A DNA stretch of 38,535 nucleotides, taken from the NCBI GenBank assembly GCA_018303505.1, contig JAGVYA010000017.1, forward strand, positions 1 to 38,535. Direction: 5' to 3'. How positions within the stretch are numbered: position 1 is the first letter of the stretch; each line of letters starts with the position of its first letter. The DNA comes from Candidatus Woesearchaeota archaeon (GTDB taxonomy: Archaea > Nanobdellota > Nanobdellia > Woesearchaeales > GW2011-AR4). The notes below the pieces were generated by a model that worked only from the letters and a program-made list of their open reading frames with translations, did no database searches and had not been told where the DNA came from. The translations under genes and the position numbers were made by a program. Of the stretch, positions 22,817 to 29,965 are shown in pieces.

Positions 22817-23064
22817 TACTCAAGCTTTGTCTGGTCAAATGGCTTTACTGGAGTGTCCTTGCTGGTTGAGCCTGGCATAGGCTTCTTTACTGTTATTGGT
22901 ATTAATCCTTGCTTGAACTCAAGCTTTGCTATCTCAACTGCATTATAGCCTATATTTTTAAGCTCTTCATCGCTTAGCTTGATCAAAAATGGAGCGCCCA
23001 TAGAAATCTGCAATGCCCTTGCTCCTATAATCCTGGCATGCTCGTATTTTGTGTATTCGTGCAT
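22816..23064 (-). CDS. rpoK: RNA polymerase subunit Rpo6 (RpoK)
   Basis: An 82-residue polypeptide containing the Rpo6/omega core YTKYEHARIIGARALQISMGAPFLI, then VEIAKLEFKQGLIPITVKKP. Rpo6 stabilises the polymerase clamp/foot and corresponds to eukaryotic Rpb6 and bacterial omega. GTG 23070 (GTG AAA ATG) is an alternative start two codons upstream. The gene follows a 21-codon acidic ORF and a 37-residue zinc ribbon in the same direction, together forming a probable operon. Confidence 0.93.
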   Translation of the reverse strand: MHEYTKYEHARIIGARALQISMGAPFLIKLSDEELKNIGYNAVEIAKLEFKQGLIPITVKKPMPGSTSKDTPVKPFDQTKLE

Positions 23065-23070
23065 TTTCAC

Positions 23071-23136
23071 TTAATTGTCATCGCCGTCTTCGTCATATCC
23101 ATTGCCATCATCGTCGTCGTCAAAAAAACTTTTCAT
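23071..23136 (-). CDS. 21-residue acidic microprotein upstream of rpoK
   Basis: MKSFFDDDDDGNGYDEDGDDN, in frame with an upstream GGGGTGAG Shine-Dalgarno site seven bases before its ATG. Its stop abuts the rpoK start region (TAA GTG AAA ATG). It is too short for the ORF track. A real translated leader or microprotein is suggested by the strong ribosome binding site; function unknown. It could be a translational-coupling leader for rpoK. Confidence 0.5.
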   Translation of the reverse strand: MKSFFDDDDDGNGYDEDGDDN

Positions 23137-23156
23137 TTAACTCACCCCATATAGTT

Positions 23157-23270
23157 TTAAAGCGGCTCGTCCTCGTCTATAAAGCTTTCTCCGCATGAAG
23201 GGCATTCAACTTCGCCTTCCTCAATGACTGTGCCACAACTTGGGCATTCCCTTTGGTCTTCTCCTTCCAT
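23157..23270 (-). CDS. 37-residue zinc-ribbon microprotein
   Basis: A 37-residue protein with two CPSCG knuckles (REC-PSC-GTVIEEGEVEC-PSC-GESF) and an acidic tail, preceded by AAGGTGAG five bases before ATG. It has the size of archaeal zinc-ribbon microproteins of the double-CxxC kind; no partner is known. It is first in the rpoK operon, with a TATAAAATA-like promoter element about 60 bases upstream. Confidence 0.7.
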   Translation of the reverse strand: MEGEDQRECPSCGTVIEEGEVECPSCGESFIDEDEPL

Positions 23271-23442
23271 TTTCTCACCTTAGACAGAATAAGCCTTTTA
23301 TTGTGATCATAAGCATGGCTCGGCTGGATATTTTATAGTGGTATTTAAATTTATCGGAAAACTAGTGCTTATACGTAATTTTTTTCTGCCCTTTTTTCGC
23401 TTCCAAAATTTCTCGATGATAATTTTCAAAACCATCAAAGGG

Positions 23443-23541
23443 TTGTCAAAAACCATCAAGATTTATTGTAAATTGTTATGGTTTTTGAGCATGCTCGGAA
23501 ATCGTTGTAATTTATTTCTGTAACTTGCGATTTCCGACATG
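23443..23541. repeat. Family B two-arm palindromic element B5
   Basis: TGTCAAAAACCAT / ATGGTTTTTGA arm, junction GAGCATGCTC, CGGAAATCG / CGATTTCCG arm, GACAT end. This is the cleanest copy of the terminal and junction consensus. It starts the long non-genic stretch before the next gene. Confidence 0.75.
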
Positions 23542-23545
23542 TGAA

Positions 23546-23757
23546 AACAAAAATTCCAACAACAACGCAGGGTTCGAACACGGGTTTTCTTGGTGAAAAC
23601 CCTATTCGCAAAGGATTTTTCCCCACTTCGTATGGAAAAATCCTCTGCACTCAATTCTCACCCAGACGAATGCGAGTGAGCTTTGAGATGAGCGAGCGAG
23701 AGACGAACTCTCGCATTTCACACGAACTCGCTCACATTTCGCTGTTGGAATTTTTGC
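23546..23757. repeat. Large nested cruciform with family C core (C2)
   Basis: The outer ends AAAAATTCCAAC and GTTGGAATTTTT pair over 12 bases. Inside are GGGTTTTC/GAAAACCC, GGATTTTTCC/GGAAAAATCC and a GCGAG-rich section around 23664-23745 with GCGAGAGACGAACTCTCGC, related to C1 and C3. The ORF 23541..23795 lies on this structure and is not accepted as a gene. Together with B5 this explains the gap from 23271 to 23881. Confidence 0.6.
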
Positions 23758-23881
23758 TGGAAGTTATCTTCGAGAAACTAAAGGGTTTAAAGTGAGAGAG
23801 TTTGGTCTGTATCTTGACGGAAAAGAGCTTAGAGACAAAACCAAAAAATTTATATACCACTATCGAATTATAACAACTAAA

Positions 23882-24361
23882 ATGCAGAGTGGAACACAAT
23901 TAAAATTATTTCCGGAACAAAAGAATTACTATAATTTTAGCTGGAAGAGGTCTGATGGAGCAGAATTTCATTTGGTTACCGAACTTTCTCCTGACACAAA
24001 ATTTTTTGAGCCTTTTATACAAGATAGAAGAAACCTTATCATTGGTGATTATAGGTTATTTAGAGAAAGAAGAGCAACCAGTCAAGCAACGCGAGATGTT
24101 ATGCAAGCGTTTAACGAAGTAGTTACAAATCATACCATAAAACGAATTGATTATGGCTGTGAATTGGAGTATTTATTAGGAGGTATACCTTATCCTTTTC
24201 ATGTTAAAACTGATGAAGGAGAAGTACCTTATGAAAGAGCAAGACAAGTAACACAAGAAATGATTAAACGTCTAAGTCAACTTACTCAAAAGGATGTTGC
24301 ATTAACTCTAATGCAAGAAGATGGTGAAGAGTTAGTGACTATTGATAGCAAAGTAAATTAA
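23882..24361 (+). CDS. Hypothetical soluble protein
   Basis: I take ATG 23882 as the start, giving 159 residues. A TTTATATACC box lies about 27 bases upstream, while the extra 30 codons in the track cross that promoter. I recognise no family. The sequence is mixed alpha/beta and charged, begins QLKLFPEQKNYYNFSWKRSD, and has a GCELEYLLGGIPYPFHV segment followed by helices (YERARQVTQEMIKRLSQL). There is no targeting signal. It sits alone in a repeat-rich zone, and its style (VTELSPDTKF, many GAA/AGA codons) resembles the isolated ORF at 25484. Confidence 0.55.
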   Translation: MQSGTQLKLFPEQKNYYNFSWKRSDGAEFHLVTELSPDTKFFEPFIQDRRNLIIGDYRLFRERRATSQATRDVMQAFNEVVTNHTIKRIDYGCELEYLLGGIPYPFHVKTDEGEVPYERARQVTQEMIKRLSQLTQKDVALTLMQEDGEELVTIDSKVN

Positions 24362-24477
24362 ATATTTAAACCTTTATACCAAACCCTTCTTTAAAAATTT
24401 AAACCGAAAACTTAGACTTCGTTCTTACGCATAATCTCTGTGGATTATACGTACTTTATTGCATAAAACCCAGAACT

Positions 24478-24594
24478 CGTCAAAAACCACAGGTCATAGA
24501 CATGGTGGCAGTTGCTTATCGCAAACTATCTGCATGGTTTTTGAGCGTGCTCGAAAATCGTAACTATTCACTATAAAATTTGCGATTTTCGACA
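24478..24594. repeat. Family B two-arm palindromic element B6
   Basis: CGTCAAAAACCAC / ATGGTTTTTGA arm with GTTGCTTATCGCAAAC inside (reverse complement of the motif in B2), junction GAGCGTGCTC, CGAAAATCG / CGATTTTCG arm, GACACAT end. Nothing else is seen in 24362-24670. Confidence 0.72.
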
Positions 24595-24670
24595 CATAAG
24601 TTTTCGGGCAGAAAAAAACTCCGCTCACCATCAAAGGTTCGCTACGTATAACACCGGTCCCGATATGCCT

Positions 24671-24970
24671 CTAACCAGCCTTCTTCTTCAAAGAATTCAA
24701 TCTGCTTCTTATCTTCTTCACAGCAGAGTCCCTGCCCCTAGAGCTTAACAGGTCATTTGCCAACTTATTGTCGCCAATTATGTCCTTAACCCAATTGCTG
24801 AAGTCGTTCTTTTCGCTGTTGACATGATGATTGAAAGTTTCATCATTCATATCGGGCAATGCATCTGCCAATTCCTCCAGGTTTTTCAATATAGGCCCAT
24901 TATTGACCCAGAAGCATTGCTCAGGAGAGGTATTGCATAAGTACCTTTTTGCTTCATCTTTTGTTGCCAT
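24671..24970 (-). CDS. DUF5752-family protein (second of pair)
   Basis: A 99-residue protein resembling the DUF5752 pattern: CFWVNNGPILKNLEELADALPDMNDETFNHHVNSEKNDFSNWVKDIIGDNKLANDLL, ending in a basic tail. The conserved KNDFSNWVKD motif is shared with the adjacent gene. The biochemical role of the family is unknown. My recollection is that members occur near GH57 and glycogen-type genes, which matches this location. It starts directly after the stop of its paralogue, so the two are cotranscribed. Confidence 0.7.
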   Translation of the reverse strand: MATKDEAKRYLCNTSPEQCFWVNNGPILKNLEELADALPDMNDETFNHHVNSEKNDFSNWVKDIIGDNKLANDLLSSRGRDSAVKKIRSRLNSLKKKAG

Positions 24971-25339
24971 CTACATCAACTCCTTTACTAATCTTCGCAA
25001 TATTGCAATCTGAGTTTCAAGCCTGTTCTTGGCTCTTGCAATATCCTCAGCCAGGCTGTGGTCGTAAAAAATATCTTTAACCCAATTGCTAAAATCATTC
25101 TTGGCCTCATTAACATGATGCCTAAAGATCTCTTCACTCATTGTCTCAAGAGCGTCTGCAAGCTCAATTATATTCTTTAATTTCCTTCCGTCTGCAACAA
25201 CAAAATGCTGCTCAACAGGAGCTTCCCCTAGAACTTTTTTTCTTATAATAACCTCAACAGTTTGCAGCGGCTTTTTAGGATTAGACTTAACAGCAGTCTC
25301 AAGGGTCTTTTTTGATGATTTGCCTCTTTTTTTACCCAT
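24971..25339 (-). CDS. DUF5752-family protein (first of pair)
   Basis: From ATG 25339 the protein has 122 residues, preceded by GGTGAT as ribosome binding site; the longer track start lies inside that site. It has a basic N-terminal stretch (KKRGKSSKKTLETAVKSNPKK), then the shared domain HFVVADGRKLKNIIELADAL, FRHHVNEAKNDFSNWVKDIF and a helical end. It probably forms heteromers or acts alongside the paralogue; this is inference from adjacency. Confidence 0.7.
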   Translation of the reverse strand: MGKKRGKSSKKTLETAVKSNPKKPLQTVEVIIRKKVLGEAPVEQHFVVADGRKLKNIIELADALETMSEEIFRHHVNEAKNDFSNWVKDIFYDHSLAEDIARAKNRLETQIAILRRLVKELM

Positions 25340-25391
25340 ACTATCTATCACCTTCTATATTTTTACTTTAAATATCTTGTTATTTTTATAG

Positions 25392-25438
25392 TTTTCGGAA
25401 TTTTAATTCCGAAAAGCCCCGAAAATTGTAAATTTTCG
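25392..25438. repeat. Pair of AT-rich hairpins
   Basis: TTTTCGGAAT/ATTCCGAAAA followed by CGAAAATT/AATTTTCG. The arrangement is similar to the hairpin cluster at 2738. It lies between convergent-style neighbours and could act as a transcription end for the minus-strand gene at 25484, but no T-tract is seen. Confidence 0.4.
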
Positions 25439-25483
25439 CTGGTTTGCGGTTTTTAAGAAGTTAGATAAACGCTATATCAGGAA

Positions 25484-26065
25484 CTACTCGCTTTGAGGCA
25501 CTACCAAACTGTCTAGTGTTCCTCTACCACGTGAATTCATTAATTTTATCGAATTTACATTACCAATATTGTGCCACATGTCAATGGTTGGCTTTAGATA
25601 ATCAGCAATTGCTTTGAGTCGCTCTAAATCTTTATTATTAATTTCTGCGTCTGTGTCAAAACTATACCTTCCTTCAGGATTATTACAGTGTAAGTGGACA
25701 TGGATAACCTTTCTGCGTTCTCCATCTCTTTCCTCAGGCTCTCTCTTTGAATAATTTATCGCAAAAGCAGGTCCCTGATTTCCACGTCTACGTTCATAAA
25801 AAGCAATACTTTGTTGGGGGAAATTAAGTCTTAGGTAGTATGATTGTTCATCACGAGTTACATATACGCCTGCGGGCCATGTTGCATGAAAGGGTTGTCC
25901 ATTTAATCTGCCGTCAATTGAGGTTATCATGCCGTCAGACACAACATTCGAAACATAAGTAGGGACCTTGCTTAAAAAATCTTCTGAAGTCATTGGTTTT
26001 GGTAATCTAAAAGAAACGGCAGGAATAATTAAAGATCTGCCCTCTGGCTTAGTAGTTTCATCCAT
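25484..26065 (-). CDS. Hypothetical soluble protein
   Basis: A 193-residue protein without a recognised family. It is beta-rich through the middle (YYLRLNFPQQSIAFYERR, IHVHLHCNNPEGRYSFD) and ends in a helix (DLERLKAIADYLKPTIDMW) and a Ser/Arg-rich tail. There is no signal peptide or membrane helix. It starts at ATG 26065 with a TATAAATAG-like element nearby. It follows the GH57 gene in the same direction but with 40 bases between, so cotranscription is uncertain. Confidence 0.6.
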   Translation of the reverse strand: MDETTKPEGRSLIIPAVSFRLPKPMTSEDFLSKVPTYVSNVVSDGMITSIDGRLNGQPFHATWPAGVYVTRDEQSYYLRLNFPQQSIAFYERRRGNQGPAFAINYSKREPEERDGERRKVIHVHLHCNNPEGRYSFDTDAEINNKDLERLKAIADYLKPTIDMWHNIGNVNSIKLMNSRGRGTLDSLVVPQSE

Positions 26066-26106
26066 AATTACTAAGGAGTAGATAACTATTTATAAATTTA
26101 TTCAGA

Positions 26107-27312
26107 TCATTCCACAACCTTAACCTCTCCCAACTTATTAGCCTTGATTCTGAAATCATTCAAAATATTCATGTATGTGATAAAAGCATCATAAGGGCTG
26201 TCGTAAGGATTGAAATATTTATGCACATCGCCGTCATTAAACCATTTAGTGCACATGTAATAGAAATGGTCGCTTGTCTGCAGTTTCCTCCATTCATCAA
26301 TCAAAGCAGGATTTCTTGAAAGTTTAACAGAAGGCTCTAAAAGATAAATTTCTTTTATAGCTTCCTGCTGCATCCTATTGCCGAGCCATGCGCTTAAGTC
26401 CCTTTCAATGTCAGCCCAGCTTACATAATGCGGGAAATCAAGCTCAGCAACTGCTTCATATCTTTTTATTGCCTCGCTTGGCGTGACAAAATCATTGTCA
26501 TTGTGCTTTAATATTTCAAACGGCAAATGCTTCAAAAATTCAAAAATGCCCTTGTCTTCCCATTGATGCTCTCCAAAAGTCTCGTAGTCCATGAACAGAT
26601 TGACAACATTGCCATTGCCATTAATCTGATTAATCCAATTGGCATATTTTGGAGCTGTTAATGGGAATTCCTTCCAGCCTTTCTCAGAAAACCTGAACGC
26701 AATATCATCAGACAATCTGTAATTTTTCAAAAGCAGTTTGATATTTTTCAGTCCTTTTGGCGTGTATACAAAATTAGGGCTTCTCCACTGCAGAATATGG
26801 TCTGCCCCTTCTGCCAGAATTCCTTTGTAGCCCATTTTTTCAATAAATGAAGCAATTTCATTGCTGTAAACAAGCTCTGTGTTCCTGAAAACCTTTGGCC
26901 TGAAGTTGAATAACTGCCTTATTTTTCTGCTGTGCAGCTCAACTTGCTCCTTGAACTCTTCTTTTGAGTATAAATAAGAAATTGTATGATGGTAAGTCTC
27001 GTCCAGAATCTCCACGCATCCAGTATTGACAAGCTCCTTGAAGCTGTCAATCACTTCTGGAGCGTATCTTTCCAATTGCTCGAGCACTATGCCTGTCATG
27101 CTGTATGCAACCTTAAACTTTCCGTCAGTCTTATTGATGATGTCAAGAATAATCTTGTTTGCTGGAAGATAGCATTTATGGGTTACTTTTTTTATTATTG
27201 ACTCGTTTTTGCGCTCGTCAAAATAACCTTTGTGATGCCCAATATCAAAGACAGAGTACTTTCCAAGCCGAATTGGCTGATGAATCTGGAAATAAAAGCA
27301 TACGCTTACCAT
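26107..27312 (-). CDS. Glycoside hydrolase family 57 (alpha-amylase/glucanotransferase type)
   Basis: A 401-residue GH57 enzyme. N-terminal VCFYFQIHQPIRLGKY carries the family's HQP motif. The catalytic nucleophile Glu lies in FRNTELVYSN and the acid/base Asp in FMDYETFGEH. The C-terminal helical part contains YVSWADIERDLSAWLGNRMQQEA and DHFYYMCTKWFNDGD. GH57 members hydrolyse or transfer alpha-1,4-glucans; the exact specificity cannot be read here. It is cytoplasmic (no signal peptide), consistent with turnover of internal glycogen. Repeats A7 and C3 separate it from the GT4 gene upstream. Confidence 0.92.
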   Translation of the reverse strand: MVSVCFYFQIHQPIRLGKYSVFDIGHHKGYFDERKNESIIKKVTHKCYLPANKIILDIINKTDGKFKVAYSMTGIVLEQLERYAPEVIDSFKELVNTGCVEILDETYHHTISYLYSKEEFKEQVELHSRKIRQLFNFRPKVFRNTELVYSNEIASFIEKMGYKGILAEGADHILQWRSPNFVYTPKGLKNIKLLLKNYRLSDDIAFRFSEKGWKEFPLTAPKYANWINQINGNGNVVNLFMDYETFGEHQWEDKGIFEFLKHLPFEILKHNDNDFVTPSEAIKRYEAVAELDFPHYVSWADIERDLSAWLGNRMQQEAIKEIYLLEPSVKLSRNPALIDEWRKLQTSDHFYYMCTKWFNDGDVHKYFNPYDSPYDAFITYMNILNDFRIKANKLGEVKVVE

Positions 27313-27350
27313 TTTTGTAGTTTATTTTTGATTCTTTATTTTTAATCTTC

Positions 27351-27530
27351 AATCCGTTGCTTCGCAACATGTCGATAAATTCCAAAGGAATTTTCGATCA
27401 CACTCGCAAATCTTCGATTTGCGATGAATTATTGTGCTCGTCGTTGCTCTTCTGCCATTGAGCAACTCCTCGCCCATTTATTCATTATTTCAATGAATAA
27501 TTTCGAGGCGAAAAATTATTGAGTTGCGTG
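27351..27530. repeat. Family A structured repeat, copy A7, interrupted by a B unit
   Basis: AATCCGTTGCTTCGCAAC, then a family B unit, then ATTGTGCTCGTCGTTGCTC, CTCCTCGCC and TTCGAGGCG. In other copies the opening hairpin is followed directly by the TTGTGCTCGGC core (compare 4971), so the B unit splits this copy. Confidence 0.6.
27369..27425. repeat. Family B unit B7 inserted in A7
   Basis: ATGTCGATAAATTCC / GGAATTTTCGAT arm, CACACTC junction, GCAAATC-TT-CGATTTGC arm, ending GAT. The right half (CTCGCAAATCTTCGATTTGC) is identical to the nested unit at 6146-6202, and both are 57 bases long. Confidence 0.7.
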
Positions 27531-27534
27531 CGAC

Positions 27535-27650
27535 CGACTTGTAAGCGAGTTCGGTGAGATAAGCGAGCGGGTGAATGAGCGAGCGAGAGGCGAGCTCTCG
27601 CATCTACCCGAGCTTTCGCATTCGACTGCTCACTCGCATCTCGACGGGTT
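27535..27650. repeat. Family C GCGAG-rich repeat, copy C3
   Basis: GAGATAAGCGAGCGGGT, GAGCGAGCGAGAGGCGAGCT, CTCTCGCATCTACCCGAGC and CACTCGCATCTCG form alternating inverted segments. It shares long words with C1 and C2. Together with A7 it fills the 27313-27724 gap. Confidence 0.6.
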
Positions 27651-27724
27651 GAATATTTATGTATTCAATTTTTTGTTTTATTGATTTATTCTATTGAAAT
27701 TTTTTATTGAATTTAACCTTATAT

Positions 27725-28921
27725 TTAATCTTTGCTGATCAGCTCATTATAAGTTTCAATGCATTTTTCTGCTGGAATATCCCAATTAAACTTTTTTACC
27801 TCGAAATAGGCGTTATCTTTCAGAGTTTCGTGCAGCGGCTTGTACCTCAAAAGCGAGATTATCTTGTTGCTTAGTTCATTAACATCCCAAAAGTCAACCT
27901 TAAGGCAATGCCTGATTACTTCTGAAACGCCGCTTTGCTTCGAAACAATAACAGGCGCTTTATTCTTCATAGCTTCCAAAGCCGTTATTCCAAATGGCTC
28001 TGAAACGCTGGGCATAACATATAAGTCTGCCATTTTATATGCTCTTTCAACATCATCTTGGTTTAGGAATCCTGCAAACAGCACTTTGTCTGCAATGCCA
28101 AGCTCTGCAGCTTTCTCAATAATGAATGGCTCCATGTCTCCAGAGCCGGCGATTACAAACTTTACATTTTTCTCATGCTCCAGCACTTTTTTTGCAGCAT
28201 AAACAAAATAGTCAGGCCCTTTCTGCAAAGTTACCCTGCCTAAAAACAGCACAACCTTGTCTGTTTTCTTGAGCTCAAAGTCCTCATCATAATAATGCTG
28301 CGAAAAGTCAACTGCATTATGCACAACTTTCACTTTTTCTGGTGGTATTCCATAATGAGTTACAATTTTATTTTTTGTGAAATTGCTTACAGCAATAACT
28401 TTGTCTGCCTTGTGCATTCCATGCCTTTCCAAATCATAGACATGCTGATTGACTTTATGGCCTCCAGTCCTATCAAGCTCTGTTGCATGGACATGCATCA
28501 CTAATGGCTTGTTCTTCTTCCTCTTGGCCCTTATTCCGGCTCCAAAAGTCATCCAGTCATGGCAGTGTATAACATCAAAGTCCTCTTCCTCGGCAATTTT
28601 TTCAGCTGCTAGAGTATACCTATGCACCTCATCGAACAATGTTGATCCATAAATTTTTTGGCTTGGCTTTTTTCCCATAGATTTTCTATATTCCTGCGAG
28701 CTCATATAAGGCTGCAAAGCAGAGGCTATTCTTTTTATTTTAACATTTGTTGCAGAAACTAATCTAAGAAAATCAGCATTATCAGCATCAAAGGAGTAAG
28801 GCAGTACAAAAGTTATCTCTACGCCTTTCCTGCTCAAACTCTTGGTTAACCCGTAGCATGCAGTTCCAAGTCCGCCAGTGCTCAAAGGCGGAAATTCCCA
28901 TCCAAACATTAAAACTTTCAT
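27725..28921 (-). CDS. GT4-family glycosyltransferase, glycogen/starch-synthase-like
   Basis: A 398-residue GT-B enzyme. The N-terminal domain opens VLMFGWEFPPLSTGGLGTACYGL and has FDVIHCHDWMT. The C-terminal domain has VVLFLGRVTLQKGPDYF, FVIAGSGDMEPFI, VLFAGFLNQDDVERAYKMAD and the E-x7-E motif EPFGITALE. It transfers an activated sugar to an acceptor; the starch-synthase-like start suggests an alpha-glucan, although trehalose- or glucosyl-transfer is possible. It begins three bases after the stop of a winged-helix gene, with the GGTGAG ribosome site inside that gene's last codons, so the two are coexpressed. Confidence 0.9.
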   Translation of the reverse strand: MKVLMFGWEFPPLSTGGLGTACYGLTKSLSRKGVEITFVLPYSFDADNADFLRLVSATNVKIKRIASALQPYMSSQEYRKSMGKKPSQKIYGSTLFDEVHRYTLAAEKIAEEEDFDVIHCHDWMTFGAGIRAKRKKNKPLVMHVHATELDRTGGHKVNQHVYDLERHGMHKADKVIAVSNFTKNKIVTHYGIPPEKVKVVHNAVDFSQHYYDEDFELKKTDKVVLFLGRVTLQKGPDYFVYAAKKVLEHEKNVKFVIAGSGDMEPFIIEKAAELGIADKVLFAGFLNQDDVERAYKMADLYVMPSVSEPFGITALEAMKNKAPVIVSKQSGVSEVIRHCLKVDFWDVNELSNKIISLLRYKPLHETLKDNAYFEVKKFNWDIPAEKCIETYNELISKD

Positions 28922-28923
28922 TG

Positions 28924-29238
28924 CTATTGCTCACCATTAATCTTTATTATTTTGTCATCCGATATACGAACAGTTTTTGAGATATTTTTTCTTAGATAGT
29001 CTTTGCCAAAAGCAGTCAATTCATAAATTCGCACATAAGCAGAACTAAAGACTTCGCGAACCCATCCCTTGCCGGTTAAATAAATGAGATGGCGCTCAAC
29101 AGTTTTCCAATTAACTTGGGCTTCGCTGGAAATCTGGTTTATTGTTTTCTGTCCAGAGGCAAGAGAAAGGAGAATAGAGTTTCTTATCTCAATAAAGGTT
29201 CTTTTTATAGAATAATCTTCTCTATTGATTAATACCAC
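28924..29238 (-). CDS. Winged helix-turn-helix transcriptional regulator
   Basis: A 104-residue protein with one winged helix (EIRNSILLSLASGQKTINQISSEAQVNWKTVERHLIYLTGKGWV), followed by a wing and a short acidic C-terminus. It resembles small archaeal MarR/ArsR-like single-domain regulators without a ligand domain. Its position as first gene in front of the GT4 glycosyltransferase suggests it regulates that gene or the polysaccharide island; that is inference. The ATG start gives a nearly leaderless transcript from an upstream AT-rich TATAATAC-like region. Confidence 0.78.
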   Translation of the reverse strand: MVLINREDYSIKRTFIEIRNSILLSLASGQKTINQISSEAQVNWKTVERHLIYLTGKGWVREVFSSAYVRIYELTAFGKDYLRKNISKTVRISDDKIIKINGEQ

Positions 29239-29311
29239 CCTTTTATTATAATACCTATATGTTATTCCTATTTTAGTTAGAACTTCAAAGTATAAAAAGT
29301 TATTGTTTAAC

Positions 29312-29441
29312 TCACTTATTTTTGTCTGAATTTGTTAGTAGCCATTTCCATATTGGCATAAAGTGAATGCCGTATTCTTTTTTCTCAGTATCCTCGGTCA
29401 AAAGAAGCAAATCTTTTGTTTTCTTAAATTCCTTCTTCATT
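29312..29441 (-). pseudogene. Possible frameshifted small ORF
   Basis: From ATG 29441 the frame reads MKKEFKKTKDLLLF and then stops. Deleting one base in the A5 run at about 29400-29404 would join it to LTEDTEKKEYGIHFMPIWKWLLTNSDKNK. This may be a broken gene or a homopolymer error. No family is recognised. The rest of 29239-29528 holds nothing else I can support. Confidence 0.3.
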
Positions 29442-29528
29442 GACTGAAGAAGAAAATAAGCAGGTAAAAATTGTAGAGATAAAAAATTAGAGAAAAATTC
29501 TTAAATGAAACTTTAGATATGTTTATTT

Positions 29529-29633
29529 GTGCCTGAAATAAAATGCAAACTTTGCGGAAAATTGATTTCTGTTGGTGATTCTAAAGAGAAATACATTCAA
29601 TGCCCTTATTGCGGAGAAATTTTTGAGAATTAA
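29529..29633 (+). CDS. 34-residue zinc-ribbon microprotein
   Basis: From GTG 29529: MPEIKCKLCGKLISVGDSKE then KYIQCPYCGEIFEN. Two CxxC pairs 18 residues apart would bind zinc, as in small rubredoxin-like/zinc-ribbon microproteins. A TTCTTAAATG promoter-like stretch about 27 bases upstream predicts a leaderless start. It is too short for the ORF track. The following 29634-29784 shows nothing convincing. Confidence 0.6.
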   Translation: MPEIKCKLCGKLISVGDSKEKYIQCPYCGEIFEN

Positions 29634-29784
29634 AAATTTCTTGAGCTGATGCGGCGTAGAGGTATTTTTGTTTGGAGCCTCACTAGCCGACAACCCAAGA
29701 TATAAGCATAAAAAATAATGAAATATTTAAACTTAACGCATAAATTTTGTTTTCGTTTAAACAATAAAAATAAAAAATCTAACT

Positions 29785-29950
29785 CTATTTCTTGTATTTT
29801 TTAAGTCTTTCCAATGCTTCCTTTCGGCTGAATTTTTCTGTAATGCTTTCAATTTCATTTACAGAATCTCCCTTGCTTATTCCTAGTCTCTGCAGAAATT
29901 TTATAGTTTCCATATGTCCAAGTTCTCTGTATAATACAACTATGCCCTGA
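29785..29950 (-). pseudogene. Decayed or start-less paralogue of the gene at 29966
   Basis: The minus frame ending at TAG 29785 reads FQGIVVLYRELGHMETIKFL then QRLGISKGDSVNEIESITEKF, clearly homologous to the adjacent upstream gene. No start codon precedes the homologous region; the first ATG (29913) would give only 42 residues. It overlaps near the stop of its neighbour in another frame. I infer a tandem duplicate that has lost its start, or one translated by a frameshift. Confidence 0.5.
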
Positions 29951-29965
29951 AAGGAAATTAATAAT

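Noticed and set aside
23567-23585. GCAGGGTTCGAACACGG resembles a tRNA T-arm
   Set aside because: No matching acceptor, anticodon or D-arm sequences surround it, and the T-stem does not pair well.
23541-23795. 84-residue plus-strand ORF
   Set aside because: It lies wholly on the nested palindrome and family C repeat, and its composition follows the repeat; no promoter or ribosome site.
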